Shown here: piece after piece, positions 10,791 through 23,116 of the stretch
How positions within the stretch are numbered: position 1 is the stretch's first letter
Layout of the letters: every line of letters starts with the position of its first letter
NCBI RefSeq assembly: GCF_905475345.1
Contig: NC_066607.1
Span: 3,127,501-3,191,500 of the forward strand
DNA from: Vespula vulgaris
Lineage: Eukaryota > Arthropoda > Insecta > Hymenoptera > Vespidae
Direction: 5' to 3'
DNA length: 64,000 bases
The notes under the pieces: model-generated
Database searches by the model: none
What the model saw: only the letters and a program-made list of their open reading frames with translations
Told to the model about the DNA's origin: nothing
Translations under genes and position numbers: made by a program

Positions 10791-11757
10791 TTTCGAGAGG
10801 CACCAAGCAAGAAGAGAACGGTAAAGGAAGAGAAAGGGGAGAGTTAAGATGGTGGGTCACGTTTATTACGGAATCCACGTTCTACCTACTCCAGAGCAAA
10901 CACTTATCCTCCTCGTCTTAAGCCAAAGAAAGCAGAAACCATATTTTCTACACTAGCTAGGACATACATATCTTTCGGTTCGGTGGAAAAGTTTTTGCGA
11001 ACGAGAGAGAGAGAGAGAGAAAGTACCATTCGATTATTTTCGTAAGTGTATATATTGAATAGTCTTTTTTCTTTTTTTTTTGTTTTCCTCTACCTTCCTC
11101 TCTCCTACAGAAGCTTCAAACTAAAACTCGATTTTATTCTCGACGTCGAAATAATTTATTTATTTTTTCTTTTTATTTATATATATATTTCTTGTTTTTT
11201 TTTTTTTTTTTTTTTTAATAATGATATTGAATCGTACGAGAAATTGATAGCGTTTCTCCGTTTGTATACACGTTAAAATTGTATTAATTTCGTACATATA
11301 TAACGTTTGACCGATTCTTTATAAATTTCATTTGTTAAATCTACCGAATCACGTAAACGCACGCACGAGCATATACGCAGACATCAATTTGATGTCCCAT
11401 TGTAGACGGAAATTGTAGGAACTTTCCGAACAAGCAAATACTCGCAATCGAAGAAAGTTTTCTAATAATGTTTTCTTGTCTCTTCTCCCTCTCTCTTTGT
11501 AAAAGAGATTGAATTAATTTTACGGTCGTCAAATTATTTCAGAGGAGATGGTAACGCGATTCCGACGTCGATTTAAAGGTTCGAGAAGATCGTCATTCGT
11601 TTGAACGTGGTTACTACGATGTGCTCTACGAAGTTTCGTGGGTTTAACCTTGTAAGAAACTGCCACCGCTGACGCATATAGATATTCGGTGTCTGTCCGT
11701 CTATTTCTCTATGTCTCTCCTTCCAACTTATAGATGATAGAACAAACGTTGACATAT
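10790..11757. other. Non-coding stretch
   Basis: Moderately complex sequence to about 10980, a GA tract (11003-11022), pyrimidine/T-rich sequence to 11215 and AT-rich sequence after. A 60-codon minus frame at 11573-11755 is complex but unrecognised and lacks splice context. Confidence 0.55.
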
Positions 11758-11905
11758 TCCAAGGTCCGGAAGGTTTGCCTGGCGTCGTTCAATTAAACCG
11801 AAATGAAATTCCGGATCGCGCGATAATCCCCAGTCGCGCGCAGACGGCGTCCTATCGATTCTCCATGCTTTCACGTGGAACACGTTACAAACGCGAGCAT
11901 AGAAT
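11757..11905. promoter_or_regulatory. Candidate GC-rich CpG island-like element
   Basis: About 150 bp with two CCGGA words and a dense CpG core (GATCGCGCGATAATCC, CAGTCGCGCGCAGACGGCG). It is the most CpG-dense complex segment in the left half. It could be a regulatory element; there is no usable frame. Confidence 0.27.
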
Positions 11906-11909
11906 GCAC

Positions 11910-11990
11910 GAGAGATAGAAGATAGAGATAGAGATAGAGATAGAGATAGAGATAGATAGATAGAGATAGAGAGAGAAAGAGTGAGAGAGG
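11910..11990. repeat. (GATAGA)n hexanucleotide array
   Basis: About nine GATAGA/AGATAG units passing into GA. Each unit contains GATA and GAGA-like words. Confidence 0.93.
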
Positions 11991-11999
11991 AACGCGCCG

Positions 12000-13130
12000 A
12001 GTCAAGATAATTGGAATATATCGAATCGAATTTCGAACTCGATGCCCGCGTGGCATCGGACTTCGATCTGTCGATTTCTACGAAAAGAAGGAACGTACCC
12101 TCGTTCTATGGGAATTCGAAAGTAATGAGAAAGAACGCGATCCGAAGTTGTAACGCCGTATGTCGCGCTCGAAAATAAGTATTCAAAAAGGAGATAGAAA
12201 AATAATCGCGTTGAGAAAATTTCTCATTTCCTTTTACACCTCCCCCCATGGTCGATTTATCTTCGATAATTTACAAGGATGTACGTAAGATCGATCGTTA
12301 TCGATATAAGGAATATTTATCGAATGGTTTTTTATTAAAACTTTGTTGAGTAAATCGATTCCGTACTAGATAATGTTTACGAGTAGTAGAATCTTTTTTT
12401 TGTTTTGTTTTTTATTTGGTTACGCGTTTCTTTAAGAAAAAAAGAAATGAATGAATAAATGAATAAACGCAAGATCGTAGAAATGATTCGTTTGACTTTT
12501 CGTCAGTGTTTGTCGATCTTTTAAAAAGATAATATAATTAAAGAAAGAAAGTATTTCATTTTGTTATTTTATCGGTTATCTCAGGTGAAAGAGTTGAAAG
12601 CTTTTACGGTCGATAATTCGAAAGAAAAGAGAGAGGAAAGGAAAGAGAGGAAGAAAAAAGAGCAGACGAATTCGTAGGTATTTCGTCGTACTTTTGACGT
12701 TAATTTCGTTTCTTTCTCTATCCTATCTCTTTCCTAGTTCGAAGTTTCGACTTTTGCCTCGTTTAAATTCGACGCCCGGATTTCAGGGGCATGTGGGATT
12801 AACAAAGTATTAGCTTCGCCGACTGCTACTACTTTGGGGTCTCACGATCGGAGCTTTTCAACTTGCCTTTACTACTTTCATTTTGAAGGCTTATATTATC
12901 TTTGCTGGGATAGGAATTCGTTAATGGAGCTTGAGCATCCAAAGGATAAGGCGAATAAAGATAGAGAGGGAAAGAGGGAGAGAGAGAGAGTGAAAGAGAG
13001 AAAGAGAAAGGAATCAAGGAGATTTTCTAAAAGAGAATTAGACGTGTTTGTATGGTTCATGAGAAACTTTGAAAGAAGGAAGAGATAATGCTGTCTGGAG
13101 AATAAATTATAGAACAGTTGAACTGAACGG
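12000..13130. other. Non-coding stretch
   Basis: Mixed AT-rich sequence with TTCGAA/ATCGAT words and a purine block at 12961-13011. The + 84-codon frame at 12834-13088 starts in complex sequence but continues into the GA block; it is unrecognised. Confidence 0.55.
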
Positions 13131-13131
13131 T

Positions 13132-13140
13132 GTATGTGTG

Positions 13141-13173
<33 letters not shown>

Positions 13174-13178
13174 GTATT
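13132..13178. repeat. (TG)/(TA)n-(TATG)n array
   Basis: TGTGTG, then (TA)11, then TATGTATG units. Confidence 0.95.
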
Positions 13179-13179
13179 T

Positions 13180-13920
13180 CACCCTTTCACCCACGTAATA
13201 CCGATAACTTCTGACATCCTATAGATGCAATAAAAAAGAAAAAGAGAAAAACTATGGTCTATGGAGTACTGCAAAAGTTACGAAGCCGTTAACGTAAAAA
13301 CGCTCGGCCAGCAAAGAAGTAGTACTCTCGAAGAGTCGAAAAAAAAGGAAAAAGCAAAAAAAGGAGCGTTTTATTCGAGCTCGAAAACAAGAGATAGCGA
13401 AAGAGAGAAAGTAAACGAATCATCGAACGAACGAACGGACGAGCATGCTGTAAAAAGAAGAAGAAAAAAATTTTACCACGCGTTAGCGCGACTTTTGTAA
13501 ATTGCGATTTCATGCTGGGTCTGAAGGATAGATAACGTAATGTATGGACGAAAGAAAGATCGACGATCGCTCGACGGGATAGCGAGATATCGTCGTATCT
13601 TTACAATTTTTCTTTCTTTCTCTTCTTTTTTCCTTTTTCTTTCTTTCTTTCTTTTCCTTGTTTTTTCGTTCTTACTTCAACGCAGACGATACTTTCGTTA
13701 CAAAACGAAAGTATATCCAATGTATAAAAGAGAGATCGATCGAGCGCCCAAAAAGAAACTTTTTATTTGCGAGATATAATACGCACGAAGAGCAGAGTAC
13801 TTACATACTTACATTGGATCGACGAAGAAAATTTTTTCCCATGGACGTTTTCCGAATGGGAAAAGTTGAAAGAAAGAACAAGAAGAAAATCGAGAAAATT
13901 ATTCGAGAAGGGATATACGT
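13180..13920. other. Purine-biased non-coding stretch
   Basis: Contains CGAACGAACGGACG words and a TTTC run near 13620-13660. Several overlapping frames on both strands (74-90 codons) are Lys/Arg/Glu or Phe/Ser-rich and unsupported. Confidence 0.55.
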
Positions 13921-14082
13921 GAAGAAGTAGAGAGAAAAAAAGAGGGAGAGGGAGAGAGAGAGAGAGAACTGGGGGAAAGAGTAGACAGAAAAAGAAAAGA
14001 AAAGAATAGAAAAAAAAAAGACAGAAAAAAAGAAGAAAAAGAAAAGAAAGAAAAACGAAAGAGAATAAAAAAAAAAAAGAAA
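13921..14082. repeat. 160 bp polypurine block
   Basis: Almost pure purine on the + strand, moving from GA to GAAAA units. It creates the Phe/Ser/Leu-rich 196-codon minus ORF, which I reject as a gene. Confidence 0.94.
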
Positions 14083-14149
14083 TTCCTTGAGAAGAAGAGT
14101 TTAAACGATAACGAAGTAAAGTTGGAGAAAGAAAGCGAATAGGGGTTGG

Positions 14150-14310
14150 TAATAGAACGCGCATAGAAGAATGCGGATACGCGTTTTCCTGAGTCGCGAA
14201 AAGTCGCCAATGAGGCGGCTTGTTTCCTTGGAATGGCCTCGATTCGTTTTGCAAGCCTTGTGCATCGAGAAAACCGCCCAACCGGGTGGAGGCCAATATC
14301 CTTTCGAGTA
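14150..14310. promoter_or_regulatory. Candidate regulatory island
   Basis: Complex GC-richer sequence with ATGCGGATACGCG, TCGCGAAAAGTCGCC and AACCGGGTGG words between a purine block and a CT block. Regulatory role is inference. Confidence 0.25.
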
Positions 14311-14311
14311 A

Positions 14312-14760
14312 TCTTTCTCTCTCTCTCTGTTTCTTTCTTTTTCTCTCTTGCAAAGACTTTCTACTAGACGTTAACGTTCACGAGCTTGCGAAACGTAGCG
14401 CGCACCATAATGGCCCAACTTCCGCTTATAGCTCGAAATCGTAACGGCTAACGTTGATAATAATGGCGGCTTGTTGTATTATCTTTCTTGCTCTCACTCC
14501 CACTCTCTTTCTCCTTCTCTTTCCCCTCTCTATCTCATTCTCCTCTCGATATTACGTCTCATTCTTTTACCTCTGTACCGTCCCAATTTCTCTTTCTCTC
14601 TCTTTTTCCTTTCTTTCTTTCTCCTTCTCTTTCTCCACCACTCGACTCGTTCAGTTTCAATTTTGATCTCCGTCCGATAGATCGTTGTTGAAGAAACGTG
14701 TTATTCTTATTGGCATTCTTTTTCCTTCTCTCTTTTTTTCCCCTTTTTCTTTTTGTCTAC
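14312..14760. repeat. Pyrimidine-rich blocks
   Basis: A CT tract (14312-14348), then a 100 bp complex spacer (14350-14470), then a long pyrimidine-biased block (14481-14640) and more T/C-rich sequence to 14755. Three overlapping ORFs here are Ser/Leu/Phe repeats. Confidence 0.88.
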
Positions 14761-14938
14761 AACTTCAGGAAAGAATTAAGAGTAATTTTGTAATAAAGAA
14801 GTGATACTTTTCAACAATTTTTTTCATCCTAATTACGATCGATCTTTATTAGATAAATGAATTAAACAAATATATACGTATTTATACGTTTTTTTTTTTT
14901 TTGTACGTTTATATCTTTATATTAATATTTTATCTTAG

Positions 14939-15016
14939 GAGGTAGTAATTTATAAAAAGATTAAGACACGTTCGTTAGAGATTTTAGTCGAGCGCATTTT
15001 CCTTCCCGTATGGAAG
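14939..15016 (+). other. Weak splice-bounded exon candidate (78 nt)
   Basis: A T-rich tract ending TATCTTAG (acceptor at 14938) and GGAAG|GTGAGC (donor at 15017) bound 78 nt. Frame 1 is open for all 26 codons, phase 0-0. The peptide (EVVIYKKIKTRSLEILVERI...) is unknown. One open frame of 26 codons is expected often by chance, so confidence is low. Confidence 0.15.
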
Positions 15017-15019
15017 GTG

Positions 15020-16040
15020 AGCGTAAATTGTAAAAAAAAAAAAAAAATTCTCCCTCTTCTCTGTGTCTCTCTATTTTTCTCCCTCTCTTTACCGTGATTT
15101 TTTTTTCTTTTCTTTTGTCATTTCTTTCACTTCTTTTCTCTCGTTCGTCGACCGCGACGCAGCTCGTTACACGGTTTATTAATTAGCGAACGTGTCGCTT
15201 GGTGAGTTCGTTGAAACGTTATGGAAAATTCATTGACGTAGACGAGAAAGAGAAGGAAAATAGATAAAGATAGAGATAGAGAGAGAGAAAGAGAGAGAGA
15301 GAGAGGGTGGTCGCGTTGCTCGACCCTGAAAGGTTCGATCGATCGACCACGAAGAAGAATCGAGAATCATTACACTTAATAAAGGCGATCGATTAAAATG
15401 TGAGAGAACAAGAGAGAGAGAGAGAGAGAACAAGAGAGAAAAAGAAAGGGAAAGAGAGGTGATAGGAAATCGAATAAATTTTTTGGTGGTCGTTTCGGCC
15501 GGCTTACGTGGAAAATGCGATTGATAAAATGGAACGTGATAAAGCCAAAATGAACTTAATTGTTGGTGCTTGGCGTAAAAAGTATTATTTTATTTAAATC
15601 GATTGACTCGATTAACTAAATTGGATATTATAAAAAATTCTTGTTTCTCTCTCTCTCTCTCTTTCTCTCGGTAATAACCATGTTCTCTTTTCAATTAAAG
15701 AATACAATCAATTATTTCGAATTAATGGTCGAGTAAATGGTTTTCTGAAAGTTTGTTAGTTTTTTCTTTTTTCACGATATGCATCATTGTAAACGCCGAA
15801 GTAATATTAATGACACATGGAACGTTGAAAAATTAATCGGATTAATGCATTCGTTGTTTGATTAAACGGAAAAAGAAAAAAAAAAAATTTCTGTGAATTG
15901 GTAAGAGGAAGGTGAGGCTTGACTAAGTGCATCCCTTATTTCAGTTCCATTGCTTAATGGAGTTCGTAAAAACGTCGTTATTATGCAGGACGTACCGTGG
16001 CATAAAATTTGTCTTGGCGGCTTTCGTACGTAGACGTCAT
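15020..16040. other. Non-coding stretch
   Basis: Poly(A) run (15032-15047), T/C-rich sequence to about 15145, GA tracts at 15265-15306 and 15410-15460, CT tract at 15646-15669, then AT-rich sequence. No gene seen. Confidence 0.6.
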
Positions 16041-16044
16041 ACGT

Positions 16045-16116
16045 ACATACATACATACATACATACATACATACATACATACATACGTACGTACATATAT
16101 ATATATATATATATGT
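16045..16116. repeat. (CATA)n-(TA)n array
   Basis: About ten ACAT units, ACGTACGTAC, then (AT)10. Confidence 0.96.
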
Positions 16117-16119
16117 ACA

Positions 16120-17140
16120 CTCATACATAATGTGTATATATATATAGCTACTCTTCTTTCTTCTGCGGCTTAATTAAAGTTACAAGAGTAAAGAAATAGA
16201 GGGAAAGAGCGAAAGAAAGAGAGCTGTTTAACATCGGTCAATGATCGTATTCCTTTCTCGAACGTATCTTTCAAACGAATTTCCTCTCTCTCTCTCTCTA
16301 TTTCTCCATTCTTTTTGTTTCTTCTTTTTACAAAAAAAAAAAGAAAAAGAAAAGCACAAAAAAGAACAAACAATCGTACCTCATCGGTACGCTTTTATAT
16401 CGTGCAAGCGAATCGATAGGGCGAGTAGAAAATGGCGCATACGTGTCGTTGCACGATAACGTATCATTGATTTGCAACGATAAATAAACCTTGATTTCAT
16501 CGAAATGCATAATTTATTTCCCTACGATGTTTACCGTTCTCTCTTCCCTTCTCTGTCTCTCTCTCTCTCTCTTCATTTTTCCGTTCATTTTCTGGCATAC
16601 GTTCTCGGAATTAACGAATATCGATCGTTTAATAATGGAAATACGAAAAGTAGTTTAATTACGATACTACGCGCCGTCCGACACAGAATTCCGTTCATTA
16701 TATTCACGTTTGAAAGTATTTCCGAATAGAGGAGAAAGTCCGTTCGGTATTTTCACATTAACGAACGGAAATGCGATTAAATAGACTCGGTAATGGAAAT
16801 ATTCGAATGATTTTATTAATTAAGCGATTTTCTTTATCTTATTTTTCACTTCTTTTTCATTTTTTCCTCTCCCCTCTGGATTTACAAAAATGTGCAATTA
16901 ATGTTTTAGTGGATATGGAGAAATTAATGTGTTATATAATAAAATACGTAAAAGAAAATTATATCTATCTCCTTTTACACGAGACTTCTTATCCATTTTT
17001 TTTGTTTCATCAAGAGAGCTTTTATACGGAAAGGATATGAACATGCATTTTGCAAATCCAATCGTCCTAATTAAATACTTTAAAGTCCTTCGCCAATTAA
17101 TCGAAAAAGTTTATTATTCGATTTCAAAAATTGTGAAAAT
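16120..17140. other. Non-coding stretch
   Basis: AT-rich with CT tracts near 16280-16300 and 16557-16572. Frames of 60-89 codons are unsupported. Confidence 0.55.
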
Positions 17141-17141
17141 C

Positions 17142-17348
17142 GGAGAGAGAGAGAGAGAGAGACAGAGAGGAAGAGAGAGTAAAATAAAAAAATAAAAGGA
17201 ACACTCGACGCGTTATTTAATTATTATTATTTTTTTTTTTTTTTTTGAATGAAGGGAAGAAAAAAATTGACAGAAAAAGAAAAAGAAAAGAAAAAAGAAA
17301 GAAAGAAAAAAGAAAGAAGAAGGAAAAAATAAAAAAGAAAAAAATACA

Positions 17349-17380
<32 letters not shown>
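17142..17380. repeat. GA tract, T16 run, polypurine block and (CATA)n
   Basis: GA tract (17142-17179), T run (17231-17246), polypurine GAAA block (17261-17345), then about nine ACAT units (17345-17380). Confidence 0.93.
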
Positions 17381-17449
17381 CAAATAAATAGATAAAAAAC
17401 AAAGAGGATCGAGATCGTAAAGCTATCGATGATATATTTTCAATGTGGC

Positions 17450-17500
17450 TCGACTCGGAAGCACTGAATCGTGGGTATTGATTTAGGACACTCTGTATAC
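17450..17500 (-). mobile_element. Possible transposon-end remnant (reverse)
   Basis: On the minus strand this reads TATACAGAGTGTCCTAAATC, similar to the motif at 9684. Only the short word is seen, with no coding remnant. Low confidence. Confidence 0.15.
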
Positions 17501-17721
17501 TCGAAAATGATCGGGTAACATCTAGATCCCATCCATCAAGCGACGCACATGTTGTCTCTCGAGCTGCCAACGTTTGACGATACTTCGGGAACGATTCGAT
17601 ATGCAAACGTGCAATAACTTGTGTCTATATGTATACCTCTCTTGTAATAGCCAACAACGTAAGCGTTTGACGGGTTCTTGACACGGATTAATTCGACTAG
17701 CCGTGAAACATCGATAGGTCG

Positions 17722-17773
17722 CGATACGATACGATACGATAGGATACTATATACGATACGGTACAATACGATA
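17722..17773. repeat. (GATAC)n pentanucleotide array
   Basis: ACGAT/GATAC units, partly degenerate, about ten in 50 bp. Confidence 0.9.
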
Positions 17774-17891
17774 TGCGGACTTGGACTCTTTGACTCTATC
17801 GTAACGTTACACTTTTATACGGGGTAGATGTAAAAAAAAAAAAAAAATTTGCGTTGAATCGTAATTCTCGATGGAAACAAGAAATACGTAA

Positions 17892-17938
<47 letters not shown>

Positions 17939-19030
17939 AATAACACGTTCGTTGCGTCGTTATACATTTTTCTAAGCTTTAAAAAGAATTTCAAACGTGA
18001 CTATCGAAGATAACGCTTTCGAAAAGATGTTACTGCTTTTGAAAATGATAAGAAACCGTGATACATTATGTTCGTTTCGTCGCATTAGAAAAAGAAAAAA
18101 AAAAAGAAGAAAAAAAAGGGAAAGAAAAGGGTAGAATTAAAGGATGGGTTCTTACGTAAGCTCGCGTAAGTACGCGGTAAACCGTGGAAGGAAATAAAGA
18201 GAGAGGGAACGAGAGAGAAAGAGAGACAGAGGGTAGAACAAAAAGAACAAAAGGAAAAAAGAAGAAGGCAAGAGAGGAAGAGAGAAAAGAAAGAAAATAA
18301 AAGGAGTGGCATTGACCGTTTTAGCGTTAAAGGGCTCGTCTACCACACCACGGACTTATTCTTTCTCTCGTGTCTCATATACTAGTTTTTATGCTGACGT
18401 TTCATAGAACCCTGTCGTTCTGGAAGATGACATCGCGCTTAAAAATTCAACTCTTTACTGTTCTGTCCCGCGCGATAAAAAGAAATTCGAAAAGAAAAAA
18501 GAAAAAGAAGAAAAAGTTAAAACGTTGCGATGGTATTCGCGTTGCGAGTTAACTTAATTAAAAAAAAAAAAAAATAGAAACGTGATCAATGCTATCAAAG
18601 TGTTTCTCTCTCTTTTTTTGCTTTGTATCATTAGTTTCATTTTCATATCGCAGTTATATAATTACCTTTATCGACAACTTTCTATTTCTTTATTATCACA
18701 TTGAATCCGATAATTCCATACGATGTCTATTGTATTTCTTTTGAATATATTTTACGATATAAAATTGCACTCGCTCAACAATTTTCAAGTTTTATATTCT
18801 AATATTTTCTCCGCGAACGGATAGATCCTTTTCTCTTTTTCTCCCCTTCTTTTTCTCGGACGTAATGCAAACGTAAAAATAGAGCAATGAATTTCCAGTA
18901 AAAGAAACAAAAGAAAAAGAATGTATTCGATAATTCAATATCCTTTTTTTTTTTATCATTTAGCTGGAAACATAAATAATCGAAATATCTCGATGTATCA
19001 TTTATTCTCAGTAGCTAATTTGTCACATTG
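17774..19030. other. Repeat-rich non-coding stretch
   Basis: A-run near 17833, GA tract (17891-17935), polypurine blocks (about 18088-18125 and 18190-18305), A-run near 18560, then AT-rich sequence. No gene seen. Confidence 0.6.
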
Positions 19031-19038
19031 ACAAATCT

Positions 19039-19074
<36 letters not shown>

Positions 19075-19090
19075 GAGAGAAAAAGAGAGA
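19039..19090. repeat. (GA)n microsatellite
   Basis: GA run of about 50 bp with two interruptions. Confidence 0.96.
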
Positions 19091-19099
19091 TATTATATA

Positions 19100-20475
19100 A
19101 AAAGCTTAAAAAAATTGGAGAAATTAATGTTAACGGAGCCACGAAATGACGCGAGCTAATTGGGAAACTCACGGTGTAATAATTGTGAAGTAGAAGTACC
19201 GGAGAAAGTCGACTAACGAAGGCAATAGTAGGGGGTGCGCTGGTGGTTGCTCGTCGTCCAAAGTTTCCTTTTCTTTCTCCTTCTCTCTTTCTCTTTTTCT
19301 CTCTTTGTCTCTTTCTATCTTTGTCTCTTTCTATCTCTCTGTCTATCTCGTACTAACTCATTCATTCTCCATCTCTCTTTCTCCGTCTACTTCTTCGTTT
19401 TCTCTTTCGTACTACAGCGAAAGTTAAATCTCGTGACCAACGCCGAGCGAATTGTCATCCCCCTTTTCGTTCATCGAGGATAACTTATCACGGACGTCGA
19501 GGACACAGCTTGGTTGTTTCAATCATTTTCAAATCGTAAAAGGAGGGTTCAACATGGGGTTGCTCCAAATTGCTTTATATATTTGCGGCCTACCCGTTGC
19601 GACGGGATGTAATAGAATTGAAAAGTTATGATTTGGACTCGAGCAAAACGGTCGCGCGATCCTTTGTAAATAGATTTTTGATGATAACGTAACGATTAGA
19701 ACAAATATACGATAATCGTTACAGATTACATCGACAATAATTTTATTTACGTGACTACCTTCGTATTCGAATTCGATTGAAATAGTTTTAATTACATACT
19801 TTTAGATTAATTTCCTATCAAACGATATATCTCTGTCAGCATGTAATTATCGATTGATTACAATTCGTTATCTTGTCAATTTTAAAAAATATCGATTTAT
19901 CACTGACGTTAGGTACTAATCAGAATTCGAATATATTAAAAAGCGATCTTTCTTTCTAGGATTAAAAAAAAAAGGAAAGAAAAAAAAATAAGACGAACGT
20001 GATTATTTCATTAAAATTAGGGGAAAATTTTTGATAGGTGACTGGCCGGTTTAACGAATCGAAATAGGAATAACGAGTCGGAAGAGATGCGTAGTGACAG
20101 AGAGAAACGAATGTACGAACAATACAAATAAGAGAAAGAGATAGAGATAGACATAGAGATAGAGAGAGGGAGAGAGAGACAGAAAAAGAGAAAGAGAAAA
20201 AACGAGTGATCTCTAGGAAACTACCCTAGTGGATAATTGGTTCCCGTTACGCATCATGTATGGTGTGTGGCACGTGCGAATTCGCCATAGACAGAAGAAG
20301 GAGGGGAAGGGGGAGGGAGGTAGAAGGGATATAGAAAATGCGTGCAATTAGAGGATAGGTGTCAAACGAGCACAAACGCTTCAAAATAGTGAGATTTATT
20401 TTTTCTTCTTTTTCATCTGTCGGATACAGACAGACACGTGATCTCTTTCTCTCTCTCTCTCTTTCTCTTTCCGTC
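19100..20475. other. Non-coding stretch with pyrimidine and GATAGA blocks
   Basis: Pyrimidine-rich block (about 19265-19400), AT-rich homeodomain-like ATTA words (19680-19960), a GA/GATAGA block (20131-20200), a short complex stretch (20210-20390) and a CT tract (20442-20471). Confidence 0.55.
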
Positions 20476-20479
20476 TGTT

Positions 20480-20758
20480 TAGGGTGTCTCTATGAATCAT
20501 TACATTAGTTGTTGATTTATGTACGTATTAAGTAATACCGTCAAGTTGCTCGTCATTAATTTCACGCTAATGTTAAAAGTCGTTTGAAATTTCGGCTGTC
20601 ATTTTCCAAGTTGAAAATCCTTTTTGAAATTAGTACCTTTCGGTAGAACGGTAAACCCGCTAGGGATTTTGAAATGCGTTTAAATCGACTAGCAGGACAT
20701 TTCTCTGATTTAACGAATCTGGAGCGGAGTTAATCCGAGAAAATGTAAAGGTGGCTTC
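20480..20758. promoter_or_regulatory. Candidate conserved island
   Basis: About 280 bp without simple repeats, beginning TAGGGTGTCTC (possible repeat-end remnant) and containing several TTTGAAATTT/TTGAAAT words. Frames have frequent stops, so non-coding. Function is inference. Confidence 0.25.
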
Positions 20759-20865
20759 GAAGAAGAAAAGGAAAAAGAAGAGGAGGAAAAAAAGAATAAA
20801 GAAAAAAAAAGAGAAAAAAATGAAAGGGACAAAAAAAAGAAAGAAAGAAAGAAAGGAAAAAAGGG
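20759..20865. repeat. Polypurine block
   Basis: About 105 bp of near-pure purine, mostly GAAA. Confidence 0.93.
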
Positions 20866-20869
20866 ACTA

Positions 20870-22780
20870 GTCGACGGCGACCAAAGGAAAAAAAAGAGTT
20901 ACCACGAACGTGGCAGAATTATGGAATCCGTTCGGATAAGTTAATTACGCGATCCGATTGAGAGTAGAAAGAGAGAGAGGGAGGTCCATTTTAAATTACT
21001 TCGCATAAAAGTTCGAAATCCAATTATGCGATTAAGGAATGGCGGCTGGTCGATAATAATTTCGAAAGGTTTTGCCATCGTGTCGAACTTCTATCAAGTC
21101 GTTTCTTCAATCTCGATTGGGATTAAACTCATTTGTACATTTTAACAAATGATTTCGCGCAGATCTAATTAAAGGATTCACGATTACGAGTTACATATAG
21201 GTCGCGTTAATTGTTGTCTTTGATATAAAAAGAAAGAAAAAAAAAAGAAAGGAAAAAGAGAAAAGAAATTCTATAATCGTCGCGATAACGATTATAGAAA
21301 TTACTGTAATTTTGAGCGTAGAATTAATAATAACAATAATTCGTTACTATATACTGTTACATCGTTATTATATATTAAATTATAAACGTGTTGAATGGCG
21401 TGTAGCTCGTAACATATTTTTACATAGATCGATATAATGTTAAGAACCGATGGATTGTAAATAAGTAAACAAGCCGATAACTATATATAACTATAATCGA
21501 TTATAAGTTTGAAAAATTTCATGGACGAACAATAAAATTATTTATGACGTTTCTTTCAAAATGTCTTGTTTGTTTTGCTTAGTACGAAGGACATCAATTG
21601 GCACTCGAGTTCGCTCCATAAAACTAAACAAACGTAAAAGCGTTAATGGCACGATAAAGAGTGTCTATAGCAATAGTATGGACAGTATCTACGTTTACTG
21701 ACATTTCAATATTTATTATACGCATATACACCTGGAGGTCCAATCGTTCGAAATCGATATATTTTTTTGCGTTCGATTCGTCAGTAAAATCGCCAAAAGT
21801 AAATACAGTCCCGCAACTTTTTTAAACAATCGAAATGAAACCGATAAAAACCAATGTAACTTTCGACCATTGAAAGTGATAATTTTCTTTTTGGTTTTAA
21901 ATATCGAATATAGTGTCGATGAATTTATCGAGCTCGAATTTTGCGTACGTGATGTTTTTATAGTCGAAAAGAAATTAATAAAGATCGTTTAGAACAATAT
22001 TATATTTATATAATATTAAATTAAACGTTCTTAGTCATTGTAATAATTACACCTTCCGAGAGACTCGATCTTTACTTTTTATAATCCTAATGGATCAATT
22101 AGAATATTATTTTTTTTATTCCGATATTAAATCAATTCGTCGTTCTTTCTCCCCCATCCTCTCTGCTTCGGTGTTTCCATTTGAAATGTCAAAAGTTCGA
22201 GGTTGATAATAAGAACCTTTTTAAAAAATTTATAAGAGACATATTTGGACTGGCTGCAAGTTGGAAGATTTCTCCTTCGTATAATTTTATCTTGTCCGAA
22301 GTCTCCTTTCGTTTCGTGGACGCATATATGTATGTAGATAGATAAGTATATATCTGAACACTTCGTGTCGAGAGATATCGAGTAATAGAGGTCGGTGGAG
22401 AGGGAAAAGGGGAGGAAGGAGGGTGTACCACCTACTGGAGATGTTGAAACGAAAGGAAATAGAGGGCACGTCGGACAAGCACGTCGGTCTTCCGGCTGAG
22501 AATCTTGACGAAAGGACGGATAGAGGAAAGAGGGAATCTTGCTAGCGGAAATTCCGTTTTACGAGTATCCGCAATGTCCGGTTAGTAGTTTCAACGTGGT
22601 TTCACGCAGACGCTTCGAAAATGGTTTATAAAGTTCTCTTCGTTGTTAAAAAAGAAAAGGAAGAAAAAAGATTAAAGAAAAAAAAAAAGAAGAAAACTTT
22701 AACATCGAGCTTGAAATGAAACAACAAGTGTTTTATATCATCCGACTGGCGAATTTCGCGCAACAAACGTGGATTAACTT
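20870..22780. other. AT-rich non-coding stretch
   Basis: Largely repeat-poor AT-rich sequence with ATCGAT and TTTAAA words, a purine block around 22640-22695, and the hairpin at 21269-21299. No convincing frame. Confidence 0.55.
21269..21299. repeat. Perfect 12 bp inverted repeat, 7 nt loop
   Basis: TTCTATAATCGT (21269-21280) and its exact complement (21288-21299) around CGCGATA. The flanks nearly extend the stem. Fold in RNA or cruciform is possible; no terminator-like T run follows. Confidence 0.85.
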
Positions 22781-22787
22781 CTATACG

Positions 22788-22847
22788 TATATATATATAT
22801 ATATATATATTCTTTCTTACGTTAACAATCGTCGTCGCGACGATTGT
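22788..22847. repeat. (TA)n array followed by perfect 10 bp hairpin
   Basis: (TA)12 ends near 22811. ACAATCGTCG (22825-22834) pairs exactly with 22838-22847 over a TCG loop. The core ATCGTCGCGA word also occurs in the hairpin at 21269-21299. Confidence 0.85.
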
Positions 22848-23078
22848 AGCTTTTATGCGAATTTTTTTTTGCAGTTAAAAAAAAGAGGATAAATTAAAAT
22901 GAAGTAAAATAAAGGGAGAAAATAAAAATTGACAATTTTGCCGGAACGTTCTCACGATTTTAACGATTTTCCGAGAGTACACGTGATACAAACGCGTTCG
23001 GTGATAATTTCAAAGAAACTTGCTAGAGAAATATTTTACGATGATTTCAATCCTCGTTATAAACCGAGCGAAAGAGAA

Positions 23079-23116
<38 letters not shown>

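Noticed and set aside
13763..14353. 196-codon minus-strand ORF
   Set aside because: Most of it reads a polypurine block as Phe, Ser and Leu; stop-free by composition.
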